Source of the DNA: Enterobacteriaceae endosymbiont of Plateumaris consimilis
Lineage (GTDB): Bacteria > Pseudomonadota > Gammaproteobacteria > Enterobacterales > Enterobacteriaceae
NCBI RefSeq assembly: GCF_012563145.1
Contig: NZ_CP046230.1
Coordinates: forward strand, 250,333-314,332
Reading direction: 5' to 3'
DNA length: 64,000 bases
In this document: piece after piece, positions 39,947-50,596 of the stretch
Numbering within the stretch: the first letter of the stretch is position 1
Layout of the letters: each line of letters opens with the position of its first letter
The notes under the pieces: model-generated
What the model was told of the DNA's origin: nothing
The model's database searches: none
What the model saw: the letters and a program-made list of their open reading frames with translations, nothing else
Position numbers and translations under genes: made by a program

Positions 39947-41074
39947 CTAATAATTAATATTATCTAAATATTTTATTTTATTAAAATTCCATTTCCAATT
40001 TTTAACTAAAATATTTATTTTATAATATTTCCAATTATAAATTTTTTTATTTATTGATAGTTTTACACGTGTTTTAATATAAAAACATTTTCTTATTAAA
40101 TCTAATCTTTTAAAATCACCAATTTTAATTAAATAAAATGTAATTTTTTTTAACATCATATAATAAGAATCTAATTTTAATGAAGTAATATTACCATTAT
40201 GTAAATGTTTTTTAAATTCAATAGCTAATAATTTAGTATTAGGATTTTCATATAAATAACATTCTAATAATAATATTTTTAGTATTGTTTTATAAGGATC
40301 TAAATCTATTTTTTTATAAATATACCATAAAATATATTTGAAATAATGTTCAATAGAAATATTTTTTAATCCTCCTAGATCTAACCATTCATTTTTTAAT
40401 AAAAAATTTTTTTTATATAAAAAATTTACATAATGATCATAATAATTTTCTTTATTAATTGGCACAATATTCCATATTATAGGTTTGCCAGCCATACAAA
40501 CAGCTGTTCTATAAAATTCATCTAATAATAAATGATTGTTAATCGTATTATAAGATGTATTTTTTATTAAAATATTATTTTTACGAAAATAATTTTCATT
40601 AATTAAAAAAAAATTTACTTGTACACCTATTAAATTACACCATTTTTTTAAAATAGAAAATTTTTTTTTTAAATATAAACATTTTTTTTTACTTAACCAT
40701 ATTTGATGAAATACCCAAATATCAAAATCAGAATTTTTATTCTGACCTATAGATGATATACTACCCATAGAATATATTCCTATAATTGGATTATTATATT
40801 TGGAGTATTTTTTTTTTACAAAAATATTAATATTTTTTGTTAATAAAGATAAATGTTTTTTATGAGGATAAAAGTTATCGATGCCATATGGAATATTATC
40901 TGAAATATATCCTGGAATTAATGGATGATTATAATGTAATAATATAGGTAATAAGATATATATTTTTTTAAAAATATAATCCATTGAATTCATAGTTCTA
41001 TAAATTCTCAATTGATTTAATACATGCATTCGTTTTATAATTTTTTCTATATAACCAAAAAAATTTTTTTTCAT
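39947..41074 (-). CDS. cyaA: Adenylate cyclase, catalytic domain only
   Basis: Aligns with the N-terminal half of E. coli class I CyaA (848 aa) but ends at 375 aa, just after the catalytic domain (tail WKWNFNKIKYLDN). Catalytic MGSISSIGQNKNSDFDIWV (Asp116, Asp118), LLDEFYRTAVCMAGKPIIWN and NEWLDLGGL are conserved. The C-terminal regulatory half, through which the glucose phosphotransferase signal acts, is absent with no remnant in the 217 bases before trxA. In E. coli such N-terminal fragments are known to be active and unregulated, so I infer constitutive cAMP synthesis. Slow decay of an unneeded gene is the alternative. Confidence 0.9.
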   Translation of the reverse strand: MKKNFFGYIEKIIKRMHVLNQLRIYRTMNSMDYIFKKIYILLPILLHYNHPLIPGYISDNIPYGIDNFYPHKKHLSLLTKNINIFVKKKYSKYNNPIIGIYSMGSISSIGQNKNSDFDIWVFHQIWLSKKKCLYLKKKFSILKKWCNLIGVQVNFFLINENYFRKNNILIKNTSYNTINNHLLLDEFYRTAVCMAGKPIIWNIVPINKENYYDHYVNFLYKKNFLLKNEWLDLGGLKNISIEHYFKYILWYIYKKIDLDPYKTILKILLLECYLYENPNTKLLAIEFKKHLHNGNITSLKLDSYYMMLKKITFYLIKIGDFKRLDLIRKCFYIKTRVKLSINKKIYNWKYYKINILVKNWKWNFNKIKYLDNINY

Positions 41075-41556
41075 TAAATTTTCTATAATAAATAAAAATA
41101 AATATTATTTTAAATAATTATTTATTTATATATAATACATTTTAGTTGATAATCTTATATTTTAATTATATTATATTTTTTATAAAATTAATATTTTAAT
41201 TATATTAATTTTATAATAAAAAAATATTATTATTAACGTATAATTTAATATTATTACATATAATTATTTTTTAATATATTTATCTAAATATCTTTAAATA
41301 AATTAAATAATTACATATCTATTTTAGATAAATATAAAAATATTTCTATAATATTTATTATTAAGTTTATCTAAGATAAATATTAACAAATTAATCAAAA
41401 TAATTTTTTAAACTATATTAATATATTAAATATATGATATAAAAATTAGTACAAAAAATTTGTTTATAAATTTTAATAAATATTTTTACAAAATTTAATA
41501 AAATTAATTATATTAATATTATTTATAAATATAATTAAGTGTTTACTGGAGTAAAT
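41075..41556. other. Spacer between cyaA and dksA
   Basis: About 480 bases with no recognisable gene, carrying the divergent control regions of cyaA and dksA. The 10-mer ATTTATCTAA occurs at 41278-41287, inverted at 41324-41333, and with one change at 41365-41374, where it forms part of the near-palindrome 41366-41380. These could be binding sites of a regulator; nothing proves it. Confidence 0.4.
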
Positions 41557-42009
41557 ATGAAAAAAAAAAATAAAATTTTATCTTCTTTAAATATTTTATC
41601 TATTGCAGGAGTTTCTCCTTATAAATTAAAATCAAAAGAAGAATATATGAATAAAAAACAATTATTACATTTTGAAAAAATATTACAATCTTGGCGTAAA
41701 CAATTAATAAATGAAGATAATCATAATATTTCTTATATTCCAAATGAAATGTCAAAATTTCCTGATCCAATAGATAGAGCTGTGCAAGAAGAAGAATTTA
41801 ATTTTAATTTAAGAAATAAAGATAGAGAAAGAAAATTAATTAAAAAAATTGAATTAACTTTAATAAAAATTAAACAAAATAATTTTGGTTATTGTCAATC
41901 CTGTGGAATAGAAATTGGTATAAAAAGATTAGAAGCTCGTCCTACTGCATATCTATGTATTGATTGTAAAACTTTAGCTGAAATTCGTGAAAAACAAATA
42001 GCAGGATAA
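41557..42009 (+). CDS. dksA: RNA polymerase-binding factor DksA
   Basis: Binds the secondary channel of RNA polymerase and, with ppGpp, adjusts rRNA and amino-acid promoters. 150 aa from the chosen start (E. coli 151). The coiled-coil tip [12 protein letters not shown] keeps both Asp residues; the zinc finger has CQSCG and CIDC; the end EIREKQIAG is identical in style. I start at the ATG at 41557 because GGAG sits seven bases before it; a GTG at 41539 would add six residues. It ends 31 bases from no other gene: a 1.7 kb desert follows. Confidence 0.95.
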   Translation: MKKKNKILSSLNILSIAGVSPYKLKSKEEYMNKKQLLHFEKILQSWRKQLINEDNHNISYIPNEMSKFPDPIDRAVQEEEFNFNLRNKDRERKLIKKIELTLIKIKQNNFGYCQSCGIEIGIKRLEARPTAYLCIDCKTLAEIREKQIAG

Positions 42010-43682
42010 CATATTTTTTATTTGAAATAATAAAAAATAAAATAATAAATATAAAATATTGATTTTCAGATATTAAAGTTAAAAAAGTCATAAAGCAATA
42101 AGTGTAATAAATACTAAAAAAATATAATAAAATTTATAAATTATATGGAAAATAACATTAATTTTTCATATTTTTTAAAATAATGGTAATAAAAAAATTG
42201 AATAAAAAATTACTTCTAAATATGTTAAAAAAATTAAAACATATAAAAATTATATTAACATAATCAAAATATTTAATAAAAATAGTATTAATAAACCAGC
42301 TAAATAAAAAAATATGGTATTTAGAATAGTTATGATAAAGAAAATCAAGAATATTTTTGTTAAAAAATAAAAAATATTAATATAAAAGTAACTAATAATA
42401 CAAATTACAATACAATATGCTTACTATGTAATTAAAAATTTTGTAATTAATAATTATAATATGAATTAATATAAGATCAATGAATAATTATTCAATATTA
42501 TATTAATATTTAAAACTAAAAAATAAAAAATAACATTTTATTATATATTACATATGAATTAAATATTAAAATATTTTTTATTGATGTTTTAAAAATATTG
42601 CCAAATATTATATTTATGATATTTCTTTTTATAAAAGAAGTGTTATATATTGTATCTAAAATAAGAAGAAATTAATTTATCTGTATTTTACAGATATTTT
42701 TTAATGTAATTAAATACAGACTATATGATATAATAAATTTATATTTATTAAGTAATAAATATAAAAATAATTTTCTAGTTTATTAAATTTATTAAAAATG
42801 TTTGTTATTTAGTATTTGATTTTATTAAGCTATTAAAAATGATAATTTAAAATTTATTTTGTTATATTTTTATTTCTAATATATAATTATAAATTAATTT
42901 GTATTTAAATCTATGAAATAAAGAAATTTGATTCTTAAAGAAATTCATTATTATTATAATTTTATTATTTAATTAAAATAATTTTTTTTAAAATTTTTTA
43001 TTAATATTATTTTATTTATAATAATTACATTAGGAAATAGCATTTAAGTTACTCTAAATTATAAATGGTTAAAATTATTATAATATTTTTTTTATAATTT
43101 AAAATATTTAAAAAATAACTATATTCATACCTTAATTCAAATATAATGATGAGTTCATATAAAATTCATAGTTATGGATTATTAATAAATGAATTTTATT
43201 ATTATTAAATATTTTTTATTATTCTTAATAATATTTAAACTTTTAAATTTTTTTATTTTCATAAATTTAATTTATTACGATATTTTCAATTTTTACAACA
43301 TTATTTATTTATTTATTTTAAAATAATTACTAGTTTTATTAATATTTTAATTATATTTATAAAACAATTATATTTAAATTTTTTAAATAAAAAACTTATT
43401 AAGTTATTAACTTAAAAATATTTTTTATTGAATTATAACTAAAAACTTGAACAATACTTCTTTAATTATTGATTAATGAACTAATAATTTTTATATTAAT
43501 TGTTTTACTAGATTTAAGAAATTTAAATAAAACATAAAATTATTTTTTAAATGATGTTAATTTAAATTTTTTTATGAATAAATCTTATTTAAATAAATTT
43601 TAGATAAATTATTAAGTTTTAATACATATAATTAAATTACATCTAATAATTTAGATTAAATAATATTTTAAATAAAAATTAA
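42010..43682. other. 1.7 kb gene desert
   Basis: Longest stretch without a gene in the window. I find no open frame with family resemblance on either strand, no tRNA-like GC islands and no obvious DnaA-box cluster. The first part, to about 42560, is richer in A than T on the plus strand and contains short A-rich frames (for example from 42183), which resembles an eroded plus-strand gene; the remainder is richer in T. In E. coli gluQ and pcnB follow dksA, so these are candidates for what was lost, but nothing can be aligned by eye. Confidence 0.6.
42014..42037 (+). terminator. Possible dksA terminator
   Basis: Nine-base arms (42014-42022 and 42029-42037) with a 6-nt loop, directly after the dksA stop. 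A/T only. Confidence 0.35.
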
Positions 43683-43724
43683 AAACGATATGTTTATATT
43701 AAAATATAATAAAACATATCGTTT
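43683..43724 (-). terminator. Terminator hairpin after sodA
   Basis: Arms 43683-43695 and 43712-43724 are 13-base exact reverse complements, including C-G pairs, with a 16-nt loop and a T-rich tail on the minus strand. Starts 17 bases past the sodA stop. Confidence 0.65.
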
Positions 43725-43740
43725 ATAAAAGTAAAAAAAA

Positions 43741-44367
43741 TTATAATTCACTTTTTAAAAATAAATTTTGTACTGCATCCCAATTTAATACATTCCAAAA
43801 AGCTTTTATATACAAAGATCTTTGATTCTGATATTTTAAATAATATGCATGTTCCCATAAATCTAAAGCTATTATTGGATAACCAAAAAAACCATTAACA
43901 TTTTTACCCATTAATGGATTATATTGATTTTTAGTAGTAACTATACTTAAAATACTATTTTTTTTAATTAACCAAATCCATCCTGATCCAAAAAAATTTA
44001 TAGCAATATTTTCAAAATTTTTTTGAAATTTTTTAAAACTACCAAATGATTTTATTATAGCTTCTTTAATTATATCATTAGGTTGAGTATTTTTTTTTAA
44101 AATTTTCCAAAAAAAACTGTGATTAGCATGACCACCAGCATTATTACGTAAAAAATTTCTTTGTAAAGTTGATAATGGTATTACATCTATCATAGATAAT
44201 AATTCATTTATTGAAATATTTTTTAAATTAATTTTATCAATGATTAAATTAGTATTATTCACATAATTTTGATGATGCTTTGTATAATGGATTTCCATTG
44301 TTTCTTTATCAAAGAATGGTTCTAATGCAGAATAACTATATGATAAAGATGGTAATTTATAAACCAT
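43741..44367 (-). CDS. sodA: Superoxide dismutase [Mn]
   Basis: Detoxifies superoxide. Length 208 aa (E. coli SodA 206). Metal ligands: His27 in EIHYTKHH, His in [10 protein letters not shown], Asp in [10 protein letters not shown] and its following His. SodA rather than SodB is favoured by overall similarity to E. coli SodA, GGHANH context and the C-terminal-half Gln in TTKNQYNP that gates manganese enzymes. Transcribed after aroE with a 13-base gap. Confidence 0.94.
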   Translation of the reverse strand: MVYKLPSLSYSYSALEPFFDKETMEIHYTKHHQNYVNNTNLIIDKINLKNISINELLSMIDVIPLSTLQRNFLRNNAGGHANHSFFWKILKKNTQPNDIIKEAIIKSFGSFKKFQKNFENIAINFFGSGWIWLIKKNSILSIVTTKNQYNPLMGKNVNGFFGYPIIALDLWEHAYYLKYQNQRSLYIKAFWNVLNWDAVQNLFLKSEL

Positions 44368-44380
44368 ATAAATAATTCCT

Positions 44381-45214
44381 TTATAAATATTTTTTTTTAA
44401 ATTTTTTCAAAATTAATGTAGTATTAGGCATAATTCCATACCATAAAAAAAAAGAATAAGCTGCTTGTTCTATTAACATACCCATACCATCAGATACTTG
44501 TTTAGCTCCATGATATAAACACCATTTTAAAAATGATGTAATATTAGAACTATAAAATAAATCGTAACAAAAAATATTATTATGTATAATATTAGAAGAA
44601 ATATTTGGAATTTTATTTTTAATGCTACTAGATGTTGCATTTATAATCAAATCATAATTTATGTTTTTAATATGAGTTATATTATAGGTATCTTCTATTT
44701 TGATCACTTCAATATGTTTTTTATTATTAAAATGATTTAAAAGATTACAAGAATTTTTATAAGTACGATTAGTTATTGTAATTTTACAACCAAAATTAAT
44801 AAGGGGGTATATAATACCTTGAGCTGCTCCTCCTGCACCTAATAATAATATATTACTATTTTTATGTATAAAATTAATTTTTTGTAAATCTTTTAATAAA
44901 CCAATACCATCGGTATTATCTCCTAATATTTTATTATTTTTAATAATTTTTAATGTATTAACTACACCACTTTTAATTCCTCTTTCTGTTAAAAAATCAC
45001 ATATGTCATATGCATTTTTTTTAAATGGTATTGTAATATTAGCACCATAGCCTCCATGTTTAAAAAAATAATTAATTATATTATTAAATTTATTAATTGG
45101 AACATATATTTTTTTATATTGTTGTAGAATATTTAATTGTTCTGCAAAAAGTTTATGTATTGTAGGAGATTTACTATGTTTTATAGGATTTCCAAAAATA
45201 GCAAACATTTTCAT
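44381..45214 (-). CDS. aroE: Shikimate dehydrogenase
   Basis: NADPH-dependent step of the shikimate pathway to chorismate and aromatic amino acids. Length 277 aa (E. coli 272). Shikimate site NPIKHSKSP, catalytic Lys in ITIPFKK, catalytic Asp in DNTDGIG, nucleotide loop [10 protein letters not shown] and the C-terminal [10 protein letters not shown] are all present. Next to tsaC as in E. coli (aroE-yrdC). Confidence 0.96.
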   Translation of the reverse strand: MKMFAIFGNPIKHSKSPTIHKLFAEQLNILQQYKKIYVPINKFNNIINYFFKHGGYGANITIPFKKNAYDICDFLTERGIKSGVVNTLKIIKNNKILGDNTDGIGLLKDLQKINFIHKNSNILLLGAGGAAQGIIYPLINFGCKITITNRTYKNSCNLLNHFNNKKHIEVIKIEDTYNITHIKNINYDLIINATSSSIKNKIPNISSNIIHNNIFCYDLFYSSNITSFLKWCLYHGAKQVSDGMGMLIEQAAYSFFLWYGIMPNTTLILKKFKKKYL

Positions 45215-45237
45215 GTTATATCACTTATTTTTTAATA

Positions 45238-45786
45238 TTATCCTTTTCGAATAATTTTATTTGTTGTAATATCTCTAATTTCAGAGGGTTTTTTATATCC
45301 TCCAATAGAACCATGTAAAATTAATATTTTTTTTTTAAAATGAGAATTGATTTCATGAGAATATAAACATGGTTTATGACCTGTTATATTTGCACTGGTA
45401 GAAACAATAGGTTTACCATAAAAACGACATAATTTATTAATAGGATAGTAATCAGTTATTCGAATGGCTATTGAATTAAAATTTCCTGTTAACCAATAAG
45501 GAGTATTTAATGATATAGGTATTGTCCATGTTATAAATTTTTGACATGATAGAACCATATTAATTTGCTTTAAAGATAACTTAGTTTCGTCTATATAAGA
45601 TAATAATTGTTTATAATCTGAAGCTATTAAAATAAATCCTTTATTAATATTACGTTTTTTTATAGATAATAGTTTATATACTGCATTTTTATTATCAGGA
45701 TCACATCCTAATCCAAATACAGATTCAGTAGGATAAGCAATTATTTTACCTAATTTTAATGCGTCAATAAATATATTAAAATTCAT
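45238..45786 (-). CDS. tsaC: Threonylcarbamoyl-AMP synthase TsaC
   Basis: Makes the activated threonylcarbamoyl donor for TsaD. Length 182 aa (E. coli 190). IAYPTESVFGLGCDPDN, KRNINKGFILI and KPIVSTSANITGHKP match TsaC. The usual PGPVT segment reads QKFIT, a local change of uncertain effect. Divergent from def; in E. coli yrdD, smg and dprA lie between and have been lost. Confidence 0.93.
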   Translation of the reverse strand: MNFNIFIDALKLGKIIAYPTESVFGLGCDPDNKNAVYKLLSIKKRNINKGFILIASDYKQLLSYIDETKLSLKQINMVLSCQKFITWTIPISLNTPYWLTGNFNSIAIRITDYYPINKLCRFYGKPIVSTSANITGHKPCLYSHEINSHFKKKILILHGSIGGYKKPSEIRDITTNKIIRKG

Positions 45787-45979
45787 AATATAACTAATTT
45801 GATAAATTTATACTAACAATCATATATAATTAATAATTGTATTAAATTTTATTTTATCATATAATTATCTTTTATATAAAAAATATATTATAAAAAATAT
45901 ACTTATTTTATAAGTATTATAAATAATACATTTAATTTTAAATAATAATTTAACAATAAATAATTTTTATAAAAATTTT

Positions 45980-46531
45980 ATGTCAATATTAAAATTATTA
46001 TATTTTCCAAATGATAAATTAAGAATTGTAGCTAAATCTGTAAAAAAAATAGATAATAAAATTAAATTATTAACTAATAATATGATTAAAACTATGTATA
46101 CTTATAAAGGTATAGGTTTAGCGGCAACACAAATAGGAGTAAATAAACGTATTATAGTTATAGATGTATCAAATAAGCAAAATAATCCATTAGTTTTCAT
46201 TAATCCAACAATAATTGTACAAAACAAAACTAAAATTAATAATGAAGAAGGATGTTTATCAATACCTCAACAAAAATATTTTATTTATAGATATAAAACA
46301 GTTAAAGTACAAGCAAAAAACTTAACTAATAAAAATTTTGAAATAGAAGCTAATAATTTATTATCCTATTGTTTACAACATGAAATAGATCATTTAAATG
46401 GTATTTTATTTATCGATTATTTATCAAATTTAAAATATCAAAGAGTTTATAAAAAAATGAAAAAATTTTATCAAAAAATAATACGTTATAAAAAAAATAA
46501 AATAATATATAATTACAATGAATATAAATAA
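45980..46531 (+). CDS. def: Peptide deformylase
   Basis: Removes formyl from N-terminal fMet. Length 183 aa (E. coli 169) with a Lys/Tyr-rich C-terminal extension. The three metal motifs are intact: GIGLAATQIG, EGCLSIP and QHEIDH. Its last 14 bases overlap the start of fmt. Confidence 0.96.
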   Translation: MSILKLLYFPNDKLRIVAKSVKKIDNKIKLLTNNMIKTMYTYKGIGLAATQIGVNKRIIVIDVSNKQNNPLVFINPTIIVQNKTKINNEEGCLSIPQQKYFIYRYKTVKVQAKNLTNKNFEIEANNLLSYCLQHEIDHLNGILFIDYLSNLKYQRVYKKMKKFYQKIIRYKKNKIIYNYNEYK

Positions 46532-47501
46532 AAATAAAATAAAAATTATTTTTATGGGTACTTCTAATTTTGCAGTATTTCATTTAAAAGAATTATTAAA
46601 ACACTATAAAATAATTTGTGTTATTACTAAACCAGATAATTACTCTAATAGAGGACAGAAATTAACTTTTAATCCTATTAAAAAATTAGTTTTACAACAT
46701 AAAATAAATATTTTACAACCTTCATCTTTAAACAATAAAGAATTTTTAAATTCAATATTAAAATACAAATTTAATATAATTATTGTTGTAGATTACGGTT
46801 TATTAATACCTCCATTAATTTTAAGTATACCAAGTTTAGGATGTATTAATGTACATGCATCATTATTACCTAGATGGAGAGGTGCTGCACCAATACAAAG
46901 AGCTTTATGTGAAAATGATACTCAGACTGGTATAAGTATAATTAAAATGAATAGTTGTCTAGATGCTGGAGATATTATCTATCAAAAAAAATGTGATATT
47001 TATTCTAATGAAACATATGGTACTTTATATAATAAATTATGTGTCTTAGGAAGACAAGGTCTTTTATATATTTTAAATATCTTTTCTGAAGGAAAAAGTA
47101 TTAAATTAAAACCTCAAAATAAATATAATATAAAAATAACATATGCTCACAAAATTTTAAAAAAAGAAAGTAAAATAAATTGGTCTCTGTCAGCTAAAAA
47201 AATAGAATGTATTATTCGTGCATTTAACCCATATCCAGGAACATATTTTTTATTAAAAAATGAAAGATTTAAAATATGGAATGCAACAGCAATAATGAAA
47301 AATAATTTTAATAAAAAAATATCAATACCAGGTGAAATATTATATGTAGACATTCAGAATAGTATTAATATAAGTACAATTAATGGGATACTAAAAATCA
47401 AAGTAATTCAACCCTGTGGTAGGGTACCAATGAATATTAGAGATTTTTTAAATAATCAAAATTATATTAAACTTTTTTCTAAAGGTGTAATTTTAAAATA
47501 A
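46518..47501 (+). CDS. fmt: Methionyl-tRNA formyltransferase
   Basis: Formylates initiator Met-tRNA. Length 327 aa (E. coli 315). The formyl-folate site HASLLPRWRGAAPIQRAL and catalytic SCLDAGDI are clear, and GTSNFAV opens the Rossmann domain. Overlaps def by 14 bases; faces rplQ with only nine bases between the stops. rsmB, trkA and mscL that follow in E. coli are gone. Confidence 0.96.
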   Translation: MNINKNKIKIIFMGTSNFAVFHLKELLKHYKIICVITKPDNYSNRGQKLTFNPIKKLVLQHKINILQPSSLNNKEFLNSILKYKFNIIIVVDYGLLIPPLILSIPSLGCINVHASLLPRWRGAAPIQRALCENDTQTGISIIKMNSCLDAGDIIYQKKCDIYSNETYGTLYNKLCVLGRQGLLYILNIFSEGKSIKLKPQNKYNIKITYAHKILKKESKINWSLSAKKIECIIRAFNPYPGTYFLLKNERFKIWNATAIMKNNFNKKISIPGEILYVDIQNSINISTINGILKIKVIQPCGRVPMNIRDFLNNQNYIKLFSKGVILK

Positions 47502-47510
47502 TTTAAATTA

Positions 47511-47888
47511 TTATTTTTTTTTAGTTATTATTTTTCGTTCCAATAATTCTATATATGACATTGGTGCTTTATCACCACTACGAAATCCACATTTTATTAT
47601 ACGTGTATATCCTCCTGATCTATTTTTAAATCTTGGTGCTATAAAATCAAATAATTTAATTAAATTATTTTTATTATTTATACGAGAACGAATTAATCTT
47701 TTATTAGCAATATTATTATTTTTTGCAATTGTTATTAATGGTTCTATTGTTCTTTTTAGTTCTTTAGCTTTTATGGTTGTTGTTTTAATAATTTCGTATT
47801 TTATTAAAGAATTAGCCATATTTTTAAACATAGATTTACGATGACTACTAGTTCTATTTAAATGACGACCTATTTTACGGTGGCGCAT
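47511..47888 (-). CDS. rplQ: 50S ribosomal protein L17
   Basis: 125 aa (E. coli 127). [18 protein letters not shown] and NGG-type segment RSGGYTRI are typical. Last gene of the alpha operon (rpsM-rpsK-rpsD-rpoA-rplQ). Confidence 0.97.
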   Translation of the reverse strand: MRHRKIGRHLNRTSSHRKSMFKNMANSLIKYEIIKTTTIKAKELKRTIEPLITIAKNNNIANKRLIRSRINNKNNLIKLFDFIAPRFKNRSGGYTRIIKCGFRSGDKAPMSYIELLERKIITKKK

Positions 47889-47924
47889 ATTATATTACCT
47901 TTAATATTAAAAAAAATTAAACAA

Positions 47925-48920
47925 TTATTTTTTTTCGATTATAATGGGTGGCCAATTTTCTAAACGCATTCCTAATGTTAAACCTTTAGAAGCTAAAATA
48001 TCTTTAATTTCTGTTAAAGATTTTTTTCCTAAATTAGGAGTTTTAAGTAATTCAACTTCAGTTCGTTGTACTAAATCACCTATAAATTGTATCGATTCTG
48101 TTTTTAAACAATTAGCAGATCTGACAGTTAATTCTAAATCATCTACTGGACGCAATAAAATAGGATCAAATTCAGGTTTTTCTTCTTTAATTTCCTGTTG
48201 AGGAATATTACGTAAATAAACAAAAGTTTCTAATTGTTCTGAAAGAATTGTAGCAGCTTTTCTTATTGCTTCTTCTGGATCTATAGTACCATTAGTTTCC
48301 ATTTCTATTATTAACTTATCTAAATCTGTTCTTTGTTTCACTCTTGCTGCTTCAACATTATACATTATTCTTTCAATTGGACTATAACATGCATCGACTA
48401 ATAGTCGTCCTATTGGACGATCATCATATTTTTCAGAATGAATTTTAGTATATGCAGCAATATATCCTCTACCTAATTCAATTTTAATTTTCATGTTAAT
48501 TGAAGTATTTTGATCTGTTAAATTACAAATAATATAATCTGGATTTACTAATTCAATATCATTACCATGATCTATATCTGCTGCTATTACTGGACCAACT
48601 CCTGATTTATTTAAAGTTAAAAAAAATTCTTGTTTATTACTTTTAACCTTTACAGCTAATTTTTTTAAATTTAATAAAATTTCAATAATATCTTCTTGAA
48701 CTCCTTCTTTTGTACTATACTCATGTAATATTCCTTCAATTTCTACTTCAGTAACTGCATATCCAGGCATTGAAGATAATAAAATGCGTCTTAATGCATT
48801 ACCTAATGTATGTCCAAAACCTCTTTCTAAAGGTTCAAGAGTAACACTAACAGTATTTTTATTAATTTTTTTAATATTAACTAAACGAGGTTTCAAAAAT
48901 TCAGTTACAGAATTATTCAT
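47925..48920 (-). CDS. rpoA: RNA polymerase alpha subunit
   Basis: 331 aa (E. coli 329). N-terminal assembly domain with [20 protein letters not shown], flexible linker near residue 235, and C-terminal DNA/activator-binding domain. The UP-element contact residues in VRSANCLK (Arg265, Asn268, Lys271 in E. coli) are kept, so activator-dependent promoters remain possible. Between rpsD and rplQ. Confidence 0.98.
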   Translation of the reverse strand: MNNSVTEFLKPRLVNIKKINKNTVSVTLEPLERGFGHTLGNALRRILLSSMPGYAVTEVEIEGILHEYSTKEGVQEDIIEILLNLKKLAVKVKSNKQEFFLTLNKSGVGPVIAADIDHGNDIELVNPDYIICNLTDQNTSINMKIKIELGRGYIAAYTKIHSEKYDDRPIGRLLVDACYSPIERIMYNVEAARVKQRTDLDKLIIEMETNGTIDPEEAIRKAATILSEQLETFVYLRNIPQQEIKEEKPEFDPILLRPVDDLELTVRSANCLKTESIQFIGDLVQRTEVELLKTPNLGKKSLTEIKDILASKGLTLGMRLENWPPIIIEKK

Positions 48921-48944
48921 TTATAATCTCTCAATTTTATAAAA

Positions 48945-49565
48945 TTATTTTGAATATAATTCAATTATTAAATGTTCATTAATATCTGATGATAAATCAG
49001 AACGTTCTGGAATACGTTTAAATATACCTTCCATTTTATTAGTATTTATTTCTAACCAATTAGATTTTTCAAATTGACTAGAAAGATCTATAGCTGCTTT
49101 TATTCTTATTTGTTTTTTTGATTTTTCACATATTTCTATTTTATCATTAATTTTTACTTGATAAGAAGGTATATTAACAATAAAATCATTAATTTTTACA
49201 GATTTATGACATATAAGTTGTCTTGCTTCTGATCTAGTAACACTAAATCCCATTCGATACAAAACATTATCAAACCTTTTTTCTAATAATAATAATAAGT
49301 TAAATCCTGTATTTCCTTTTAATTTTAATGCTTTTTTATAATAATTACGAAATTGTTTTTCTAAAACACCATATATACGACGAACTTTTTGTTTTTCTCT
49401 TAATTGTATCCCATAATCAGATAATCTTGATTTTTTCAATCCATGTTGTCCAGGAGCTTGTTCTAATTTACATTTTGAATCAATGTTACGAACATTAGAT
49501 TTTAAAAATAAATCTGTACCTTCTCTTCTACTCAATTTTAATTTAGGTCCTAAATATTTTGCCAT
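48945..49565 (-). CDS. rpsD: 30S ribosomal protein S4
   Basis: 206 aa, same as E. coli, from the ATG at 49565 ([17 protein letters not shown]). A frame extension to 49631 would add 22 residues overlapping rpsK and is not real. S4 domain [14 protein letters not shown] and the C-terminal [14 protein letters not shown] are typical. In E. coli it represses the alpha operon by binding its mRNA. Confidence 0.98.
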   Translation of the reverse strand: MAKYLGPKLKLSRREGTDLFLKSNVRNIDSKCKLEQAPGQHGLKKSRLSDYGIQLREKQKVRRIYGVLEKQFRNYYKKALKLKGNTGFNLLLLLEKRFDNVLYRMGFSVTRSEARQLICHKSVKINDFIVNIPSYQVKINDKIEICEKSKKQIRIKAAIDLSSQFEKSNWLEINTNKMEGIFKRIPERSDLSSDINEHLIIELYSK

Positions 49566-49600
49566 TTCATTCTCTTTAATATTATTTATAATAATGTTTA

Positions 49601-49993
49601 TTATACACGTCTTTTTTTTGGAGGACGACAACCATTATGAGGTATTGGTGTAATATCAGTAATATTTGTAATACGAAAACCAGCATTATTTAATGCTCTA
49701 ATTGTTGATTCTCTTCCTGGTCCTGGTCCTTTTATCATAACTTCAAGATTTTTTATACCATAATCTTTTACAGATTCTGCACAACGTTCTGCTGCTACTT
49801 GTGCAGCAAATGGTGTTGACTTACGAGATCCTCTAAAACCAGAACCTCCTGCTGTAGCACATCCTAATGAATTTCCTTGTCTATCTGTAATGGTAACAAT
49901 AGTATTGTTAAAAGATGCATGTATATGTGCAATACCATCAATAATTTGTTTTTTTATGTTTTTTTTAAATTTAGAATTTTGTCTTTTTTTCAT
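49601..49993 (-). CDS. rpsK: 30S ribosomal protein S11
   Basis: 130 aa (E. coli 129). [21 protein letters not shown] and [16 protein letters not shown] are diagnostic. Between rpsM and rpsD in the alpha operon. Confidence 0.98.
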   Translation of the reverse strand: MKKRQNSKFKKNIKKQIIDGIAHIHASFNNTIVTITDRQGNSLGCATAGGSGFRGSRKSTPFAAQVAAERCAESVKDYGIKNLEVMIKGPGPGRESTIRALNNAGFRITNITDITPIPHNGCRPPKKRRV

Positions 49994-50010
49994 ATTAATA
50001 TCTCAATAAA

Positions 50011-50370
50011 TTATTGTTTTTTAAAAATTTTACGAAATTTTTTTCTAGTATGTGCATTTGTTTTAGTACGTTGTCCTCTTACTGGTAAACCTTTACGATG
50101 TCTTAATCCTCGATAACATCCTAAATCAATTAATCTCTTAATATTTAGATTAACTTTTCTTCTTAATTCTCCTTCTACTGTAAGTTTAGATACTTCTTCT
50201 CTTAATAAATCTATTTGTTCTTCTGACAATGAACTTACTTTAGTATATTGATTAATATTAATAATTTTACAAATATGTATAGAATGATAATTACCAATAC
50301 CATAAATATATTGTAATGCTATTTTAATATGTTTATTATTAGGAATATTAATTCCTGCTATACGAGCCAC
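50011..50370 (-). CDS. rpsM: 30S ribosomal protein S13
   Basis: 119 aa (E. coli 118). [13 protein letters not shown] at the start and [24 protein letters not shown] tail are typical. First gene of the alpha operon, after rpmJ. Confidence 0.98.
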   Translation of the reverse strand: MARIAGINIPNNKHIKIALQYIYGIGNYHSIHICKIININQYTKVSSLSEEQIDLLREEVSKLTVEGELRRKVNLNIKRLIDLGCYRGLRHRKGLPVRGQRTKTNAHTRKKFRKIFKKQ

Positions 50371-50424
50371 ATTAACTCCTTTACAAAAGTAAAAATAATG
50401 ATAACAAAAAATTATTAATTTTAT

Positions 50425-50541
50425 TTAACCTTGACGTTGTTTATGTTTCGGATCTTTTTTACACAGAACACGAACTACTCTATGACGACGAATAATTTTA
50501 CAATCACGACATAATTTTTTAACAGAAGTACGTACTTTCAT
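50425..50541 (-). CDS. rpmJ: 50S ribosomal protein L36
   Basis: Only 38 aa, easily missed, but the same length as E. coli L36. Begins [14 protein letters not shown]; zinc ligands C11, C14, C27 and H33 are all present, and the end is PKHKQRQG. Lies between secY and rpsM, the canonical place at the end of the spc operon. Confidence 0.98.
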   Translation of the reverse strand: MKVRTSVKKLCRDCKIIRRHRVVRVLCKKDPKHKQRQG

Positions 50542-50596
50542 ATTATAATATATATCCTTTAATAAAAATTATTTTAAATAATTAAATTAGTAAAAT

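Noticed and set aside
42010..43682. Replication origin
   Set aside because: No DnaA-box cluster or origin-flanking genes seen; composition alone is not enough in so AT-rich a genome.
47147..47353. Minus-strand open frame inside fmt
   Set aside because: Antisense of a conserved formyltransferase gene.
47944..48201. Plus-strand open frame inside rpoA
   Set aside because: Antisense of the alpha C-terminal domain.
49566..49631. N-terminal extension of rpsD
   Set aside because: Adds 22 residues absent from S4 and overlaps rpsK; the internal ATG gives exactly the family length.
49877..50116. Plus-strand open frame across rpsK and rpsM
   Set aside because: Antisense of two ribosomal protein genes.
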